Source: Nocardioides silvaticus
GTDB taxonomy: Bacteria; Actinomycetota; Actinomycetes; Propionibacteriales; Nocardioidaceae
Direction of reading: 5' to 3'
Assembly: GCF_003160695.1 (NCBI RefSeq)
Contig: NZ_QGDD01000001.1
Location: 1 to 64,000, forward strand
Length of the DNA stretch: 64,000 bases
The notes under the pieces: model-generated
Databases searched by the model: none
The model's input: the letters and a program-made list of their open reading frames with translations, nothing else
Told to the model about the DNA's origin: nothing
Position numbers and translations under genes: made by a program
In this document: piece after piece, positions 19,241 to 29,543 of the stretch
Numbering within the stretch: the stretch's first letter is position 1
Layout: each line of letters opens with the position of its first letter

Positions 19241-20158
19241 TCAGTCGTTGGCAGCGGCCTGGGCGTCGGCGAGCGCGTTCACGCCGCCGACGATCTCGCT
19301 GATCTCCTGGGTGATGCCGGCCTGGCGCGCCTGGTTGGCGATCCGGGTGAGCTTCTTGATCAGCTCGTCGGCGTTGTCGGTCGCCGCCTTCATCGCCTTC
19401 TGCCGGGCCGCGAGCTCGGAGGCCGCCGCCTGCAGCAGGCTGTAGAAGATCCGGCTCACGACGTACTGCGGCAGCAGTCCGTCGAGCACCTCGGACGGGG
19501 ACGGCTCGAACTCGTAGAGCGGCAGCAGCTCGGCGTCACCGGGGGGCTCCTCGCCCTCGACGACCTCGAGCGGCAGCAGCCGGATCGCGGTGGGCTCCTG
19601 GACGAGCATCGAGCGGAACCGGGTGTAGACGACGTGGACCTCGTCGACGTCGCCCTCCTCGCCCTGCTCCTTGAGGAAGGCGTCGATCAACGCCTTCCCG
19701 ATCTCTGCCGCGACGTCGTAGCCGGGCTGGTCGGAGAAGCCGGTCCAGGACTCCACGAAGTCCCGCGAACGGAACTTGAAGTAGGCCTCGGCCTTGCGAC
19801 CGGCCAGGAACCAGTCGATCTCCTTGCCCTCGTCGCGCAGCCGCTCGGCGAGCCGCTCGGCCTCCTTGATCACGCTCGAGGAGTAGGCGCCGGCCAGGCC
19901 GCGGTCGCTGGTGATGACGAGCACCGCCGCGCGCTTGGGGTTCTCCTCCTCGCGGGTCAGCGGGTGGTCGACGTTGGAGAACGTCGCCACCGCCGACACG
20001 GCCCGGGTGAGCTCCCGTGCGTACGGCGCGGCCTGCTGGGCCCGCTGCTGCGCCTTGATGATGCGCGACGCAGCGATCAGCTCCATGGCGCGCGTGATCT
20101 TCTTCATCGACTCCGTCGACCTGATCCGCGCGCGGTACTCGCGCAGCGATACAGCCAT
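19241..20158 (-). CDS. atpG: ATP synthase gamma subunit
   Basis: 305 residues, the central-stalk rotor of F1. The N-terminal helix [20 protein letters not shown] and the C-terminal helix [20 protein letters not shown], with its conserved ARQKAM, form the coiled coil. The middle contains [15 protein letters not shown]. There is an acidic insertion at about 200-220 ([13 protein letters not shown]), similar to the longer actinobacterial gamma subunits. It starts 9 bp after the atpA stop. Confidence 0.96.
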   Translation of the reverse strand: MAVSLREYRARIRSTESMKKITRAMELIAASRIIKAQQRAQQAAPYARELTRAVSAVATFSNVDHPLTREEENPKRAAVLVITSDRGLAGAYSSSVIKEAERLAERLRDEGKEIDWFLAGRKAEAYFKFRSRDFVESWTGFSDQPGYDVAAEIGKALIDAFLKEQGEEGDVDEVHVVYTRFRSMLVQEPTAIRLLPLEVVEGEEPPGDAELLPLYEFEPSPSEVLDGLLPQYVVSRIFYSLLQAAASELAARQKAMKAATDNADELIKKLTRIANQARQAGITQEISEIVGGVNALADAQAAAND

Positions 20159-20167
20159 GGTCGGTCC

Positions 20168-21805
<1,638 letters not shown>

Positions 21806-21880
21806 CTCTGTGCCTTCTCTCTGCTTTTGCTGAACGGGTGTGAAGTCGGTGTGGGTGGCTGTCGGGTCGAGGGACCCGGC

Positions 21881-22671
21881 TCAGCCGGCGATCTTGCGGC
21901 GGGCGGCGTCGAGGCGGCTGGAGATCGTCCCGTCGATGACGTCGCCGTCGATCTCGACCTTGATCCCGCCGATGACGGCGGGGTCGACCACCACGTTGAG
22001 GTGCACTGCGCGCCCGTACTGCTGGGACAGCGCGGTGGTGAGCCGGTCGGTCTCTCGGTCGTCGAGCGGTCGGGCCACCCGGACCGTCGCCACGTCCTGG
22101 CCGTAGGCGTCGGCGGCGACGCGCTCGTACTCCTCCAGCGCGGCAGCGACGCTGCGGTGGGTGCCAGCCAGGGCCTGCTTGACCAGGACGAGCGTGGCCG
22201 GGAGGACCTTGCCGCCCAGCAGGTTGTCGACCAGCCCCGCCTTGTCCGCCGCGGACCTGGCCCGGTCGGAGAAGGCATCGCGCAGCGCGGCGTTGTCGTC
22301 GACCAGGCCGCGGACGGCGAACAGCTCGTCGACGACCCGACCGGCCTCCTGACCCGAGGACCGGACGGCCGCGACGACGCCGAGGTGCTCCAGGGCGTCG
22401 GCGAGGTCGCGCGAGCGGGTCCACCGACGACGCACCGCGTCCTTGAGCAGCTCGACGGTGCCGGACTCGACCTTGCCGTCGAAGAGCTCGGCCACGAGAC
22501 CGGACCTGGCGTCGTCCGGTAGCGACGCGTCGGTGACGAACCGGCGAAGCGCACCCTCGGCGCGGAGGCTGGCCGCGACCGAGAACAAGTCGTCGGCCGC
22601 CGTGGCCGACCCCTCGACGCGCTCGGCCAGGGCGGCCAGCGCGTCGGAGGACGCCGCTCGGAAGGACTGCA

Positions 22672-22672
<1 letters not shown>
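21881..22672 (-). CDS. atpH: ATP synthase delta subunit
   Basis: 263 residues, the peripheral-stalk OSCP-type subunit. The N-terminal helical domain and the C-terminal segment VVVDPAVIGGIKVEIDGDVI, typical of the family, are both present. It is longer than the approximately 177-residue E. coli protein because of an extra helical region, as in many actinobacteria. In mycobacteria delta is fused to a second b subunit; here it is not, since a separate single atpF is present. Start and atpF stop share one base (TGATG), so translation is coupled. Confidence 0.93.
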
Positions 22673-23244
<572 letters not shown>

Positions 23245-23283
23245 CTATCGCAGCTGGTCTGGAAGACGCGCGGGTTCGCGCGT

Positions 23284-23487
23284 CTAGAGGGCGAACGCGA
23301 GCGCGATACCGATGATCGCCAGCGCCTCGGCGAGAGCGAAGCCCAGGATGGCGATCGACTGCAGGCGGCCCTGGGCCTCCGGCTGACGAGCGACACCACT
23401 GATGTAGGCGGCGAAGATGAGACCGATGCCGATGCCCGGGCCGATGGCGGCCAGGCCGTAACCGATCATGTTGAGGTTGCCGTCCAC
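23284..23487 (-). CDS. atpE: ATP synthase c subunit (proteolipid)
   Basis: 67 residues from GTG. Two transmembrane helices carry the Gly-rich GPGIGIG at 17-23 in the first and the proton-carrying Glu 54 (FALAEALAI) in the second. The loop RQPEAQGRL faces the central stalk. The Glu and its neighbours show a proton-type site; no Na+-binding Gln/Thr pattern is evident. A strong ribosome site AAAGGAAA precedes the GTG, which fits the high copy number needed for the c-ring. Confidence 0.97.
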   Translation of the reverse strand: MDGNLNMIGYGLAAIGPGIGIGLIFAAYISGVARQPEAQGRLQSIAILGFALAEALAIIGIALAFAL

Positions 23488-23552
23488 GGCGATTTCCTTT
23501 CGGTTGTTACTTCAGTTGTTCAGCAGGACGAGGAGGGTTCGGGAGAGGCGTT

Positions 23553-24356
23553 TCAGTGCTCGTCGGCGAGCGCGCCCTGGATGTACATGGCGTTCAGCAG
23601 CACGAAGACGTAGGCCTGCAGGAACTGCACCAGGATCTCCAGGAAGCTGACGAGGATCGCCATCACCCAGGCGAGCACCCCGGAGACGATGCCGATCGCG
23701 CCGCCGTACTCGGTGGCCAGGTAGAGACCACCGGTGGCGAACAGGATCAGCAGCAGGTGCCCGGCGAACATGTTGGCGAAGAGTCGGAGGGCCAGGGTGA
23801 CCGGCCGGACCAGGATGTTGGAGAAGAACTCCAGCGGGACCAGCAGCGGGTACATCACCTTCGGGACGCCCGTCGGGACGCTCTGGAGCTTCAGGTAGCC
23901 CAGCGGGCCGTGCTTGGCCATGCCCGCGCCGTTGTAGACCAGCCACGAGAGACCGGCCAGTGCGTAGGCCATGCTGGCGCGGCTGAAGGTCGGGAACTGG
24001 ACGAACGGGATGCTGGCGAAGATGTTGTTGACCAGCACGAAGAAGAAGAGCGCGAGCAGGTAGGGGACGAACCGCTGGAACTCGCGGCTGCCGATGATGT
24101 CGCGGCCGACGCTGTTGCGGACGAAGTCGTAGGCACCCTCGCCCGCGAACTGCATGCGGCTCGGGACCATCGCGACCCGGCGGGTCGCCAGCCAGAAGAA
24201 GCCGAAGACCAGGACGGCGGCCAGCAGCAGCTGCACCATCGGCTTGGTGACGTCGACGCCCCCGACCGAGAACAGCTCGGGGTACTGGAAGTTGGCCGGC
24301 CCGGGCGCCGTGAAGCCGTCACCCTGAGCGGTGACGGTGCTGGCTGCGGTGATCAC
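23553..24356 (-). CDS. atpB: ATP synthase a subunit
   Basis: 267 residues, five to six transmembrane helices. The essential Arg is R191 in LALRLFANMFAGH, which faces the c-ring Glu. The N-terminus (about 1-35) is extracytoplasmic and contains FQYPELFSVGG. The start is the GTG at 24356 after a GAGGAGA ribosome site. It forms the proton half-channels. Confidence 0.96.
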   Translation of the reverse strand: MITAASTVTAQGDGFTAPGPANFQYPELFSVGGVDVTKPMVQLLLAAVLVFGFFWLATRRVAMVPSRMQFAGEGAYDFVRNSVGRDIIGSREFQRFVPYLLALFFFVLVNNIFASIPFVQFPTFSRASMAYALAGLSWLVYNGAGMAKHGPLGYLKLQSVPTGVPKVMYPLLVPLEFFSNILVRPVTLALRLFANMFAGHLLLILFATGGLYLATEYGGAIGIVSGVLAWVMAILVSFLEILVQFLQAYVFVLLNAMYIQGALADEH

Positions 24357-24372
24357 CAGGTCTCCTCTGCGT

Positions 24373-24600
24373 TCACTCTGTCGTCGTGCTGTCGGGCCGG
24401 TCGGGATCCGTGCGGAACCGTGCGGCGGTCAGGTAGATCCCGAGCGCAGCACCGATGACGATGCCCACCGCAACGAGGAACCCGGTGCCGAGCCAGCGGT
24501 CGGCGAGCCAACCCGCAACTCCGTAGACCGCGACCCCGGCCACGATGTAGCCGAACGCGTGCCACGGATCGCCCTTCGACTTCGCCTCGGGCTGACTCAT
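24373..24600 (-). CDS. AtpZ/AtpI-family small membrane protein
   Basis: 75 residues with two predicted membrane helices (about 15-34 and 38-60; AFGYIVAGVAVYGVAGW and FLVAVGIVIGAALGIYL). The pattern WLADRWLGTG between them is typical of the AtpZ (F0F1-ATPase-associated) family, thought to help c-ring assembly or Mg2+ handling with AtpI. It lies between atpI-like and atpB, 16 bp before atpB. Confidence 0.8.
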   Translation of the reverse strand: MSQPEAKSKGDPWHAFGYIVAGVAVYGVAGWLADRWLGTGFLVAVGIVIGAALGIYLTAARFRTDPDRPDSTTTE

Positions 24601-24630
24601 TTCGCCCCGGACAATAGCAGGGGGTGAACG

Positions 24631-25116
24631 TCATCGCGCACCGCCCTCCGTCGCCGACCGGACACCCTCGGACAGGCCGTTGCCGAGGGGCTCGGACCGC
24701 TCCTCCCGGACGAGCTCGTAGAGCGGGATCCGGGCTCGGGAGAAGGCGGTCAGCTGGGCGAGGGTCCATGCCAGGACCGCCACGATGATCGCTCCCCCGA
24801 GCCATTCCCGGCTCACCGAGCCCTCGATCGCCCCGGACCGGTTGAGGGCCACGAAGAAGACCAGCATCAACAGCACCTGGGTGGTGTAGGTCAGCATCGC
24901 GACCAGCAGCGAGGCGGTCGGCATCAACCGGGCGACCGCCCCGACGGCGAAGACGCCGAAGGAGAACACCGCCAGCGCGAAGCCGGTGCCGACCAGGGCG
25001 CCGTACGCGCCGGGAACGCCGTCCACCACCGCAGCGACGGCCACGACGACCGCGCCCACCCCCAGTGTCGCCGCGGCCGCGAGGACCGGGGCTCCGTGGG
25101 TGGTGGTCGTCAGCAT
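24631..25116 (-). CDS. atpI: AtpI-like ATP synthase assembly membrane protein
   Basis: 161 residues with four hydrophobic segments (about 10-30, 36-58, 64-90 and 103-125). It occupies the position of the atpI gene (Rv1303 in M. tuberculosis) at the head of the ATP synthase operon. Sequence conservation of the family is low, so the call rests on topology and position. The C-terminus (about 130-161) is a charged cytoplasmic tail. The ATG is at 25116; a CRP-like site lies 66-81 bp upstream. Confidence 0.75.
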   Translation of the reverse strand: MLTTTTHGAPVLAAAATLGVGAVVVAVAAVVDGVPGAYGALVGTGFALAVFSFGVFAVGAVARLMPTASLLVAMLTYTTQVLLMLVFFVALNRSGAIEGSVSREWLGGAIIVAVLAWTLAQLTAFSRARIPLYELVREERSEPLGNGLSEGVRSATEGGAR

Positions 25117-25181
25117 CAGTGGTCGCCCTTCAGGGTGTCGAGGGGTGGCCAGGGGCGCCTCGGGAGCACTTCCTGATCGCT

Positions 25182-25197
25182 CGTGAAAGTTATCACA
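25182..25197 (-). promoter_or_regulatory. CRP-like binding site upstream of the ATP synthase operon
   Basis: On the minus strand the site reads TGTGATAACTTTCACG, matching the CRP/GlxR consensus TGTGA-N6-TCACA at nine of ten specified bases. It lies between wecA and atpI, in an unusually A/T-rich patch, 66-81 bp before the atpI start. GlxR of Corynebacterium glutamicum is known to control its atp operon. An internal operon promoter here is inferred. Confidence 0.6.
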
Positions 25198-25213
25198 AAG
25201 TCGCCGCGAGCCT

Positions 25214-26395
25214 TCAATCGGCCCCCGGTACCGCCTCGGGAGCAGCGTCGGGAAGGGTCGCCGCGGGCCGGGGACGGCGCCCCCAGTGCGGCAGGAACGG
25301 CACCACGAAGGTGAGGCCGACGGTCAGGACGAAGGCGCCGCCGATGCCGAACCACACCCGGTCGTCGTCGAAGAGGCTGGCGGCCACCGTGCCGAACCCG
25401 ATGAGGCCGGCCCACAGCCACATGATGACCACCGCCCGGCGGTGGGAGTGACCGATCTCCAGCAGCCGGTGGTGCAGGTGCTGCTTGTCCGGCGCGAACG
25501 GGGAGCGGCCGGCCGCCGTACGTCGGACGACGGCGAGCAGGAGGTCGGCGAGCGGCACGATCAGGATCAGGATCGGGACCGCGAGCGGCAGCAGCATCGG
25601 CATCAGGCTGGCCCGGGTGCCGCCCATCCCCTGGGAGATGTCGGTCGGGAAGAACTGCGTGGTCACCGTCATCGTGGAGGCCGACAACACCAGGCCGAGG
25701 AGCATGGACCCGCTGTCGCCCATGAACAGGCGCGCCGGGTGGAAGTTGTGCACGAGGAAGCCCACGCAGGCGCCGGCCAGCGCCGCGGACAGCAGCGCCC
25801 CCGTCGTCGCCCGGGTGACCTCGTTGGCGACCGTGAGCTGGTAGCAGAAGAGGAAGAACGCCATCGCGCTGATGCCGATGACCCCGGCCGCGAGGCCGTC
25901 GAGCCCGTCGATGAAGTTCACGGCGTTGACCGTCGCGAGCACGATCACCGCGGTCAGCAGCGCACCCTGGGTCGCGTCGAGGGCGAGCTGGGAGCCGTCC
26001 CGGCCGAAGAAGTACTTGAACTGGATGCCCGAGTAGACGAGCAGCCCGACCGCGACCACCTGACCGCCGAACTTCGTCAACGCGTCGAGGTCGAAGATGT
26101 CGTCGAGGACGCCGACCGCGCACACCACCGCGCCGGCCAGCAGCACGGAGAGGGAGTCCTCGAAGACCCACGGCGGACTCGTGGCGAGGAACGGGAGCTC
26201 GCGCGCCACCAGGAACGCCGCGAACAGGCCACCGAGCATCGCCAGCCCGCCCAGGTAGGGCACCGGCTCGGCGTGCACGTCGCGGTCACGGACCTTGGCG
26301 ACCGCGCCGGTGCGCACGGCGATCTCCCGCGCGACGACGGTCAGCAGGTAGGTGACCGCCGCGGCGACCAGGAAGACGACGACGTACTCACGCAT
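25214..26395 (-). CDS. wecA: Undecaprenyl-phosphate GlcNAc-1-phosphate transferase (WecA/Rfe type)
   Basis: 393 residues, about 11 transmembrane helices, MraY/WecA family. Motifs: PVPYLGG at 45-51, the aspartate pair LDDIFDLD at 97-104, NFIDGLDGLAAG at 160-171, FMGDSGSMLLG, and the cytoplasmic HLHHRL near 320. It transfers GlcNAc-1-phosphate to polyprenyl phosphate to start cell-wall linker or teichoic-acid synthesis. The homologue Rv1302 occupies the same position before atpI. It starts 3 bp after the tsaC stop. Confidence 0.92.
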   Translation of the reverse strand: MREYVVVFLVAAAVTYLLTVVAREIAVRTGAVAKVRDRDVHAEPVPYLGGLAMLGGLFAAFLVARELPFLATSPPWVFEDSLSVLLAGAVVCAVGVLDDIFDLDALTKFGGQVVAVGLLVYSGIQFKYFFGRDGSQLALDATQGALLTAVIVLATVNAVNFIDGLDGLAAGVIGISAMAFFLFCYQLTVANEVTRATTGALLSAALAGACVGFLVHNFHPARLFMGDSGSMLLGLVLSASTMTVTTQFFPTDISQGMGGTRASLMPMLLPLAVPILILIVPLADLLLAVVRRTAAGRSPFAPDKQHLHHRLLEIGHSHRRAVVIMWLWAGLIGFGTVAASLFDDDRVWFGIGGAFVLTVGLTFVVPFLPHWGRRPRPAATLPDAAPEAVPGAD

Positions 26396-26398
26396 GGG

Positions 26399-27112
26399 CT
26401 AGGGGGTGGTCTCTTCCGGCTCGTCGTCGGGCGCCACGGTCACGCCCTCCTCGGCGAGCGCCTCGTCGAGCTCGGCGACACTGATGGCGCCGAGGCGCAG
26501 CACCCGCGGCCGGTCGCCGGTGACGTCGACGATCGTGGACGGCACCGCGCCCGGGGTCGGGCCGCCGTCGACGATCACCGACACCCGGTCGCCGAGCATG
26601 CTCACCGCCTCCGCGCCCGTGGTGGCGGCCGGCTCCCCGGTGAGGTTGGCCGAGCTGACCGCCAGCGGGCCGGTGCGGTCGAGGATGTCGCGGGCCAGGG
26701 CGTGGTCGGGCATCCGGACGGCCACGGTGCCGCGGGTCTCCCCCAGGTCCCAGCGCAGCGAGGGCTGCTCGTGGCACACGACGGTGAGCGGTCCGGGCCA
26801 GAACGCACCGGTCAGCGCCCGCGCGTAGTCCGGCACCTTCGACGCCAGCGCGTCGAGCGTGGTCGCGGTGCTCACCAGGACCGGCGGGGGCATCTCGCGG
26901 CCCCGGCCCTTCGCCTCGAGCAGCCGGGACACCGCGCCCGGGTCGAACGCGTCGGCCGCGAGCCCGTAGACGGTGTCGGTGGGCAGCACGACCAGCTGTC
27001 CGCGCTGGATCGCGAGCGCGGCGGCGTCGATGGCGGCCGCCCGCTCGTCCTCGGAACCCGAGCCGTCCACCTCGAAGACCTGTGCCGATCCGGACTCGTT
27101 CACGGCGCCCAT
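26399..27112 (-). CDS. tsaC: L-threonylcarbamoyladenylate synthase (Sua5/YrdC/TsaC)
   Basis: 237 residues, YrdC fold. Conserved elements: LPTDTVYGLA at 43-52 (substrate pocket), KGRGREMPPPVLV, and SSANLTGEPA. It makes threonylcarbamoyl-AMP from threonine, bicarbonate and ATP for the t6A37 modification of tRNAs reading ANN codons. It has no long Sua5 C-terminal domain, so it is the TsaC length plus a short acidic tail. It lies 4 bp downstream of prmC in the translation-factor cluster. Confidence 0.92.
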   Translation of the reverse strand: MGAVNESGSAQVFEVDGSGSEDERAAAIDAAALAIQRGQLVVLPTDTVYGLAADAFDPGAVSRLLEAKGRGREMPPPVLVSTATTLDALASKVPDYARALTGAFWPGPLTVVCHEQPSLRWDLGETRGTVAVRMPDHALARDILDRTGPLAVSSANLTGEPAATTGAEAVSMLGDRVSVIVDGGPTPGAVPSTIVDVTGDRPRVLRLGAISVAELDEALAEEGVTVAPDDEPEETTP

Positions 27113-27116
27113 CCTG

Positions 27117-27971
27117 TCACTCCCCCGTGGCGCCCGCCCCGAGCGCCCGTCGTGCCGTCACGAACCGCGGCCGGTCGTTGAGGTCGCGGTGGTCGCGGAC
27201 CTCCTCCCAGGAGCCCTGCGCCGCGAAGACTGCGGGCGCCGAGGAGCCCTGGGCGTCCGCGTGCTCGACGCCGACGACCCCGCCCGGACGGAGCAGCTCC
27301 GCCGCGCGCACCGCGAGCGCGCGGATGGCGTCCAGCCCGTCGTCGCCCGAGAACAGGGCGAGGTGGGGGTCGTGGTCGCGCGCCTCCACGGCCACCGACT
27401 CCCACGCCTCGAGCGGGACGTAGGGCGGGTTGCAGACGACGACGTCCACGGTGCCGAGCAGGTCGTCGAACGCGGTCCGGAGATCGCCCTGGCGCAGGTC
27501 CACCCCGGTGCCCACGAGGTTGCGCTCGGCCCAGGCGTGCGCCGCCGGATCGAGCTCCACGGCGTGCACCTCGGCGTCCGGCACCTCGTCGGCGATCGCC
27601 TTCGCGATGGCCCCCGAGCCCGTGCAGAGGTCGACGACCACGCCCGGTCGCTGGTCGATGGCCCAGCCGGCGAGCAGCTCGGTCTCGGGGCGGGGCACGA
27701 AGACTCCCGGCCCGACGGCGAGCTCGACGTGGCGGAACCAGGCGACGCCGGTGAGGTGCTGGAGCGGCTCGCGGGCTGCGCGACGGGCCACGAGCGCGTC
27801 GTACGACGTCAGCGCCGCGGCGGGCAGCTCGGTGACCAGCGCCAGCCCCGAGCGGGTGGTGCCGAGCACGTGGGCCAGCAGCTCGGCCGCGTCGTGGTCG
27901 GGGCTGGCGACGCCGGCGGCCCGCAGCCGCTCGGCGGCCTCCCGGACCAGCGCCCGGGCGTCGCTGCTCAC
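27117..27971 (-). CDS. prmC: Release factor glutamine methyltransferase (PrmC/HemK)
   Basis: 284 residues from GTG at 27971. The N-terminal helical domain (1-85) leads to PRPETE at 93-98, the SAM-binding [10 protein letters not shown] at 114-123 and the catalytic NPPY at 181-184. It N5-methylates the Gln of the GGQ motif in release factors. It overlaps the end of prfA by 4 nt (GTGA), its own substrate gene, so the two are co-translated. Confidence 0.95.
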   Translation of the reverse strand: MSSDARALVREAAERLRAAGVASPDHDAAELLAHVLGTTRSGLALVTELPAAALTSYDALVARRAAREPLQHLTGVAWFRHVELAVGPGVFVPRPETELLAGWAIDQRPGVVVDLCTGSGAIAKAIADEVPDAEVHAVELDPAAHAWAERNLVGTGVDLRQGDLRTAFDDLLGTVDVVVCNPPYVPLEAWESVAVEARDHDPHLALFSGDDGLDAIRALAVRAAELLRPGGVVGVEHADAQGSSAPAVFAAQGSWEEVRDHRDLNDRPRFVTARRALGAGATGE

Positions 27972-29047
27972 TCCTCGAGCGCGGCCAGCCGGGCCGCGAG
28001 GTCGGCCTCGACGCACGAGTCGAGCACCGGCTGGAGGTCGCCGTCGAGCACCTGGTCGAGGTTGTAGGCCTTGTAGCCGGTGCGGTGGTCGGAGATCCGG
28101 TTCTCGGGGAAGTTGTAGGTGCGGATCCGCTCGGAGCGGTCGACGGTGCGGACCTGGCTCCGGCGGGCCTCGCTGGCCTCGGCGTCGGCGGCCTCCTGGG
28201 CGGCGGCCAGCAGCCGGGCGCGCAGGATCCGGAGCGCCTGCTCCTTGTTCTGCAGCTGGCTCTTCTCGTTCTGGCAGCTGACGACGATGCCGGTCGGCAG
28301 GTGGGTGATCCGGACCGCGGAGTCGGTGGTGTTGACGCTCTGCCCGCCGGGCCCGCTGCTGCGGAAGACGTCGATGCGCAGGTCGTTGTCGTGGATCTCC
28401 ACGTCGACGGCCTCGGCCTCCGGCACGACGAGAACGCCGGCGGCGCTGGTGTGGATCCGGCCCTGCGACTCGGTGACCGGCACCCGCTGCACCCGGTGCA
28501 CGCCGCCCTCGAACTTGAGGAGGCCGTACGGCGCCTGCCCCGGCCCCTCGCTGCTCGCGCTGCCACCCTTGATCGCGACGGTCACCGACTTGAATCCGCC
28601 GAGGTCGGACTCGGCAGCGTCGAGGACCTCGGTCTTCCACCCCCGGCGCTCGGCGTAGCGGGTGTACATCCGCAGCAGGTCGCCGGCGAACAGGGCGCTC
28701 TCCTCGCCACCCTCCCCCGACTTCACCTCGAGGATCGCGTCCTTGTCGTCCGCGGGGGCGCGCGGCACGAGCAGCTTGCGGAGGCGCTCGGCGGCGTCCT
28801 CCTGCTGGGCGCGCAACGCGGTGACCTCCTCGGCGAAGGCGGGGTCGTCGGCGGCCAGCTCCTCGGCCGCGCCGGCGTCCTCGCCGTGCTGCTGCCACTC
28901 CCGCCAGACCGCGATGATCGCCCCGAGCTCGGCATACCGGCGATTGAGCGTGCGCGCGAGCCGGGCATCGGCGTGCGTCTCGGGCAGGCCGAGCCGGCCC
29001 TCGAGCTCGGCGTGCTCGGCGAGCATGCCCTCAACGGCTTCGAACAC
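27968..29047 (-). CDS. prfA: Peptide chain release factor 1
   Basis: 359 residues. The tripeptide PVT at 190-192 marks RF1 (UAA/UAG reading), and the methylated GGQ is at 234-236. The GTG start at 29047 follows a perfect AGGAGG four bases upstream and gives the normal family length. The open frame extends to 29167 only through intergenic repeats. It releases nascent chains at the ribosome. Confidence 0.96.
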   Translation of the reverse strand: MFEAVEGMLAEHAELEGRLGLPETHADARLARTLNRRYAELGAIIAVWREWQQHGEDAGAAEELAADDPAFAEEVTALRAQQEDAAERLRKLLVPRAPADDKDAILEVKSGEGGEESALFAGDLLRMYTRYAERRGWKTEVLDAAESDLGGFKSVTVAIKGGSASSEGPGQAPYGLLKFEGGVHRVQRVPVTESQGRIHTSAAGVLVVPEAEAVDVEIHDNDLRIDVFRSSGPGGQSVNTTDSAVRITHLPTGIVVSCQNEKSQLQNKEQALRILRARLLAAAQEAADAEASEARRSQVRTVDRSERIRTYNFPENRISDHRTGYKAYNLDQVLDGDLQPVLDSCVEADLAARLAALEE

Positions 29048-29067
29048 CGGTCCTCCTGACGCTTGTC

Positions 29068-29143
29068 GGTCGAGCTGACCCTGGTTGGTCGAGCTGACCC
29101 TGGTTGGTCGAGCTGACCCTGGTTGGTCGAGCTTGTCGAGACC
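29068..29143. repeat. 19 bp tandem repeat ending in a GGTCGAG...CGAGACC palindrome
   Basis: Three head-to-tail 19 bp units GGTCGAGCTGACCCTGGTT start at 29068, 29087 and 29106. They are followed by the palindrome GGTCGAGCTTGTCGAGACC at 29125-29143. The tandem units share the left half of the palindrome, so the array looks like slippage of a partial element. It lies between rpmE and prfA in the 5' leader of prfA. Confidence 0.9.
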
Positions 29144-29153
29144 AAATGACGAA

Positions 29154-29189
29154 CGCCGGTCGCCCACCGCGAGGATGGGGCGACCGGCG
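29154..29189 (-). terminator. Stem-loop between rpmE and prfA
   Basis: CGCCGGTCGCCC (29154-29165) and GGGCGACCGGCG (29178-29189) form a perfect 12 bp stem with a 12-base loop. It is 12 bp downstream of the rpmE stop. There is no long T tract; on the minus strand it is followed by TTCGTCATTT, so it may attenuate rather than fully terminate. Confidence 0.7.
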
Positions 29190-29200
29190 CTCGGAGCAAG

Positions 29201-29422
29201 CTACTTCTTGGCGTCCTGCTTCTTGGCGTAGCGGGCCTCGAAGCGAGCGACGCGGCCGCCGGTGTCGAGGATCTTCTGCTTGCCGGTGTAGAACGGGTGG
29301 CACTGCGAGCAGACGTCGGCGTGGATCGTGCCGGAGGTCGCGGTGCTGCGCGTCGTGAAGCTGTTGCCACAGGTGCAGGTCACCTGGGTCACGACGTAGT
29401 CGGGGTGGATGTCCTTCTTCAT
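29201..29422 (-). CDS. rpmE: 50S ribosomal protein L31 (zinc type)
   Basis: 73 residues. Cysteines C16, C18, C38 and C41 (CTC and CSQC) are the zinc-binding set of the C+ L31 form. The sequence begins [10 protein letters not shown], a signature of bacterial L31, and ends in a Lys-rich tail. It bridges the ribosomal subunits. Zn-type L31 can be replaced by a zinc-free paralogue under zinc limitation; none is in the window. It lies between rho and prfA as in mycobacteria (Rv1298). Confidence 0.97.
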   Translation of the reverse strand: MKKDIHPDYVVTQVTCTCGNSFTTRSTATSGTIHADVCSQCHPFYTGKQKILDTGGRVARFEARYAKKQDAKK

Positions 29423-29543
29423 GGTGTCCTCTCTCAGGTGCGCCGGGTCGCCGTACCGATGTACGGCGTGAACCGGAGCCGACGGATCAGTGTAAGAGCG
29501 CTTTTGCCGCTCCGCCTATTCCGCAGCGGCCGTGCCGCCCGGG

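Noticed and set aside
23556..27181. Plus-strand open frames over the atp, wecA and tsaC genes
   Set aside because: They are antisense shadows, rich in His, Arg and Asp, without conserved motifs.
29048..29167. A 40-residue extension of release factor 1
   Set aside because: It consists of translated 19 bp repeats. A perfect AGGAGG precedes the GTG at 29047, which gives the normal protein length.
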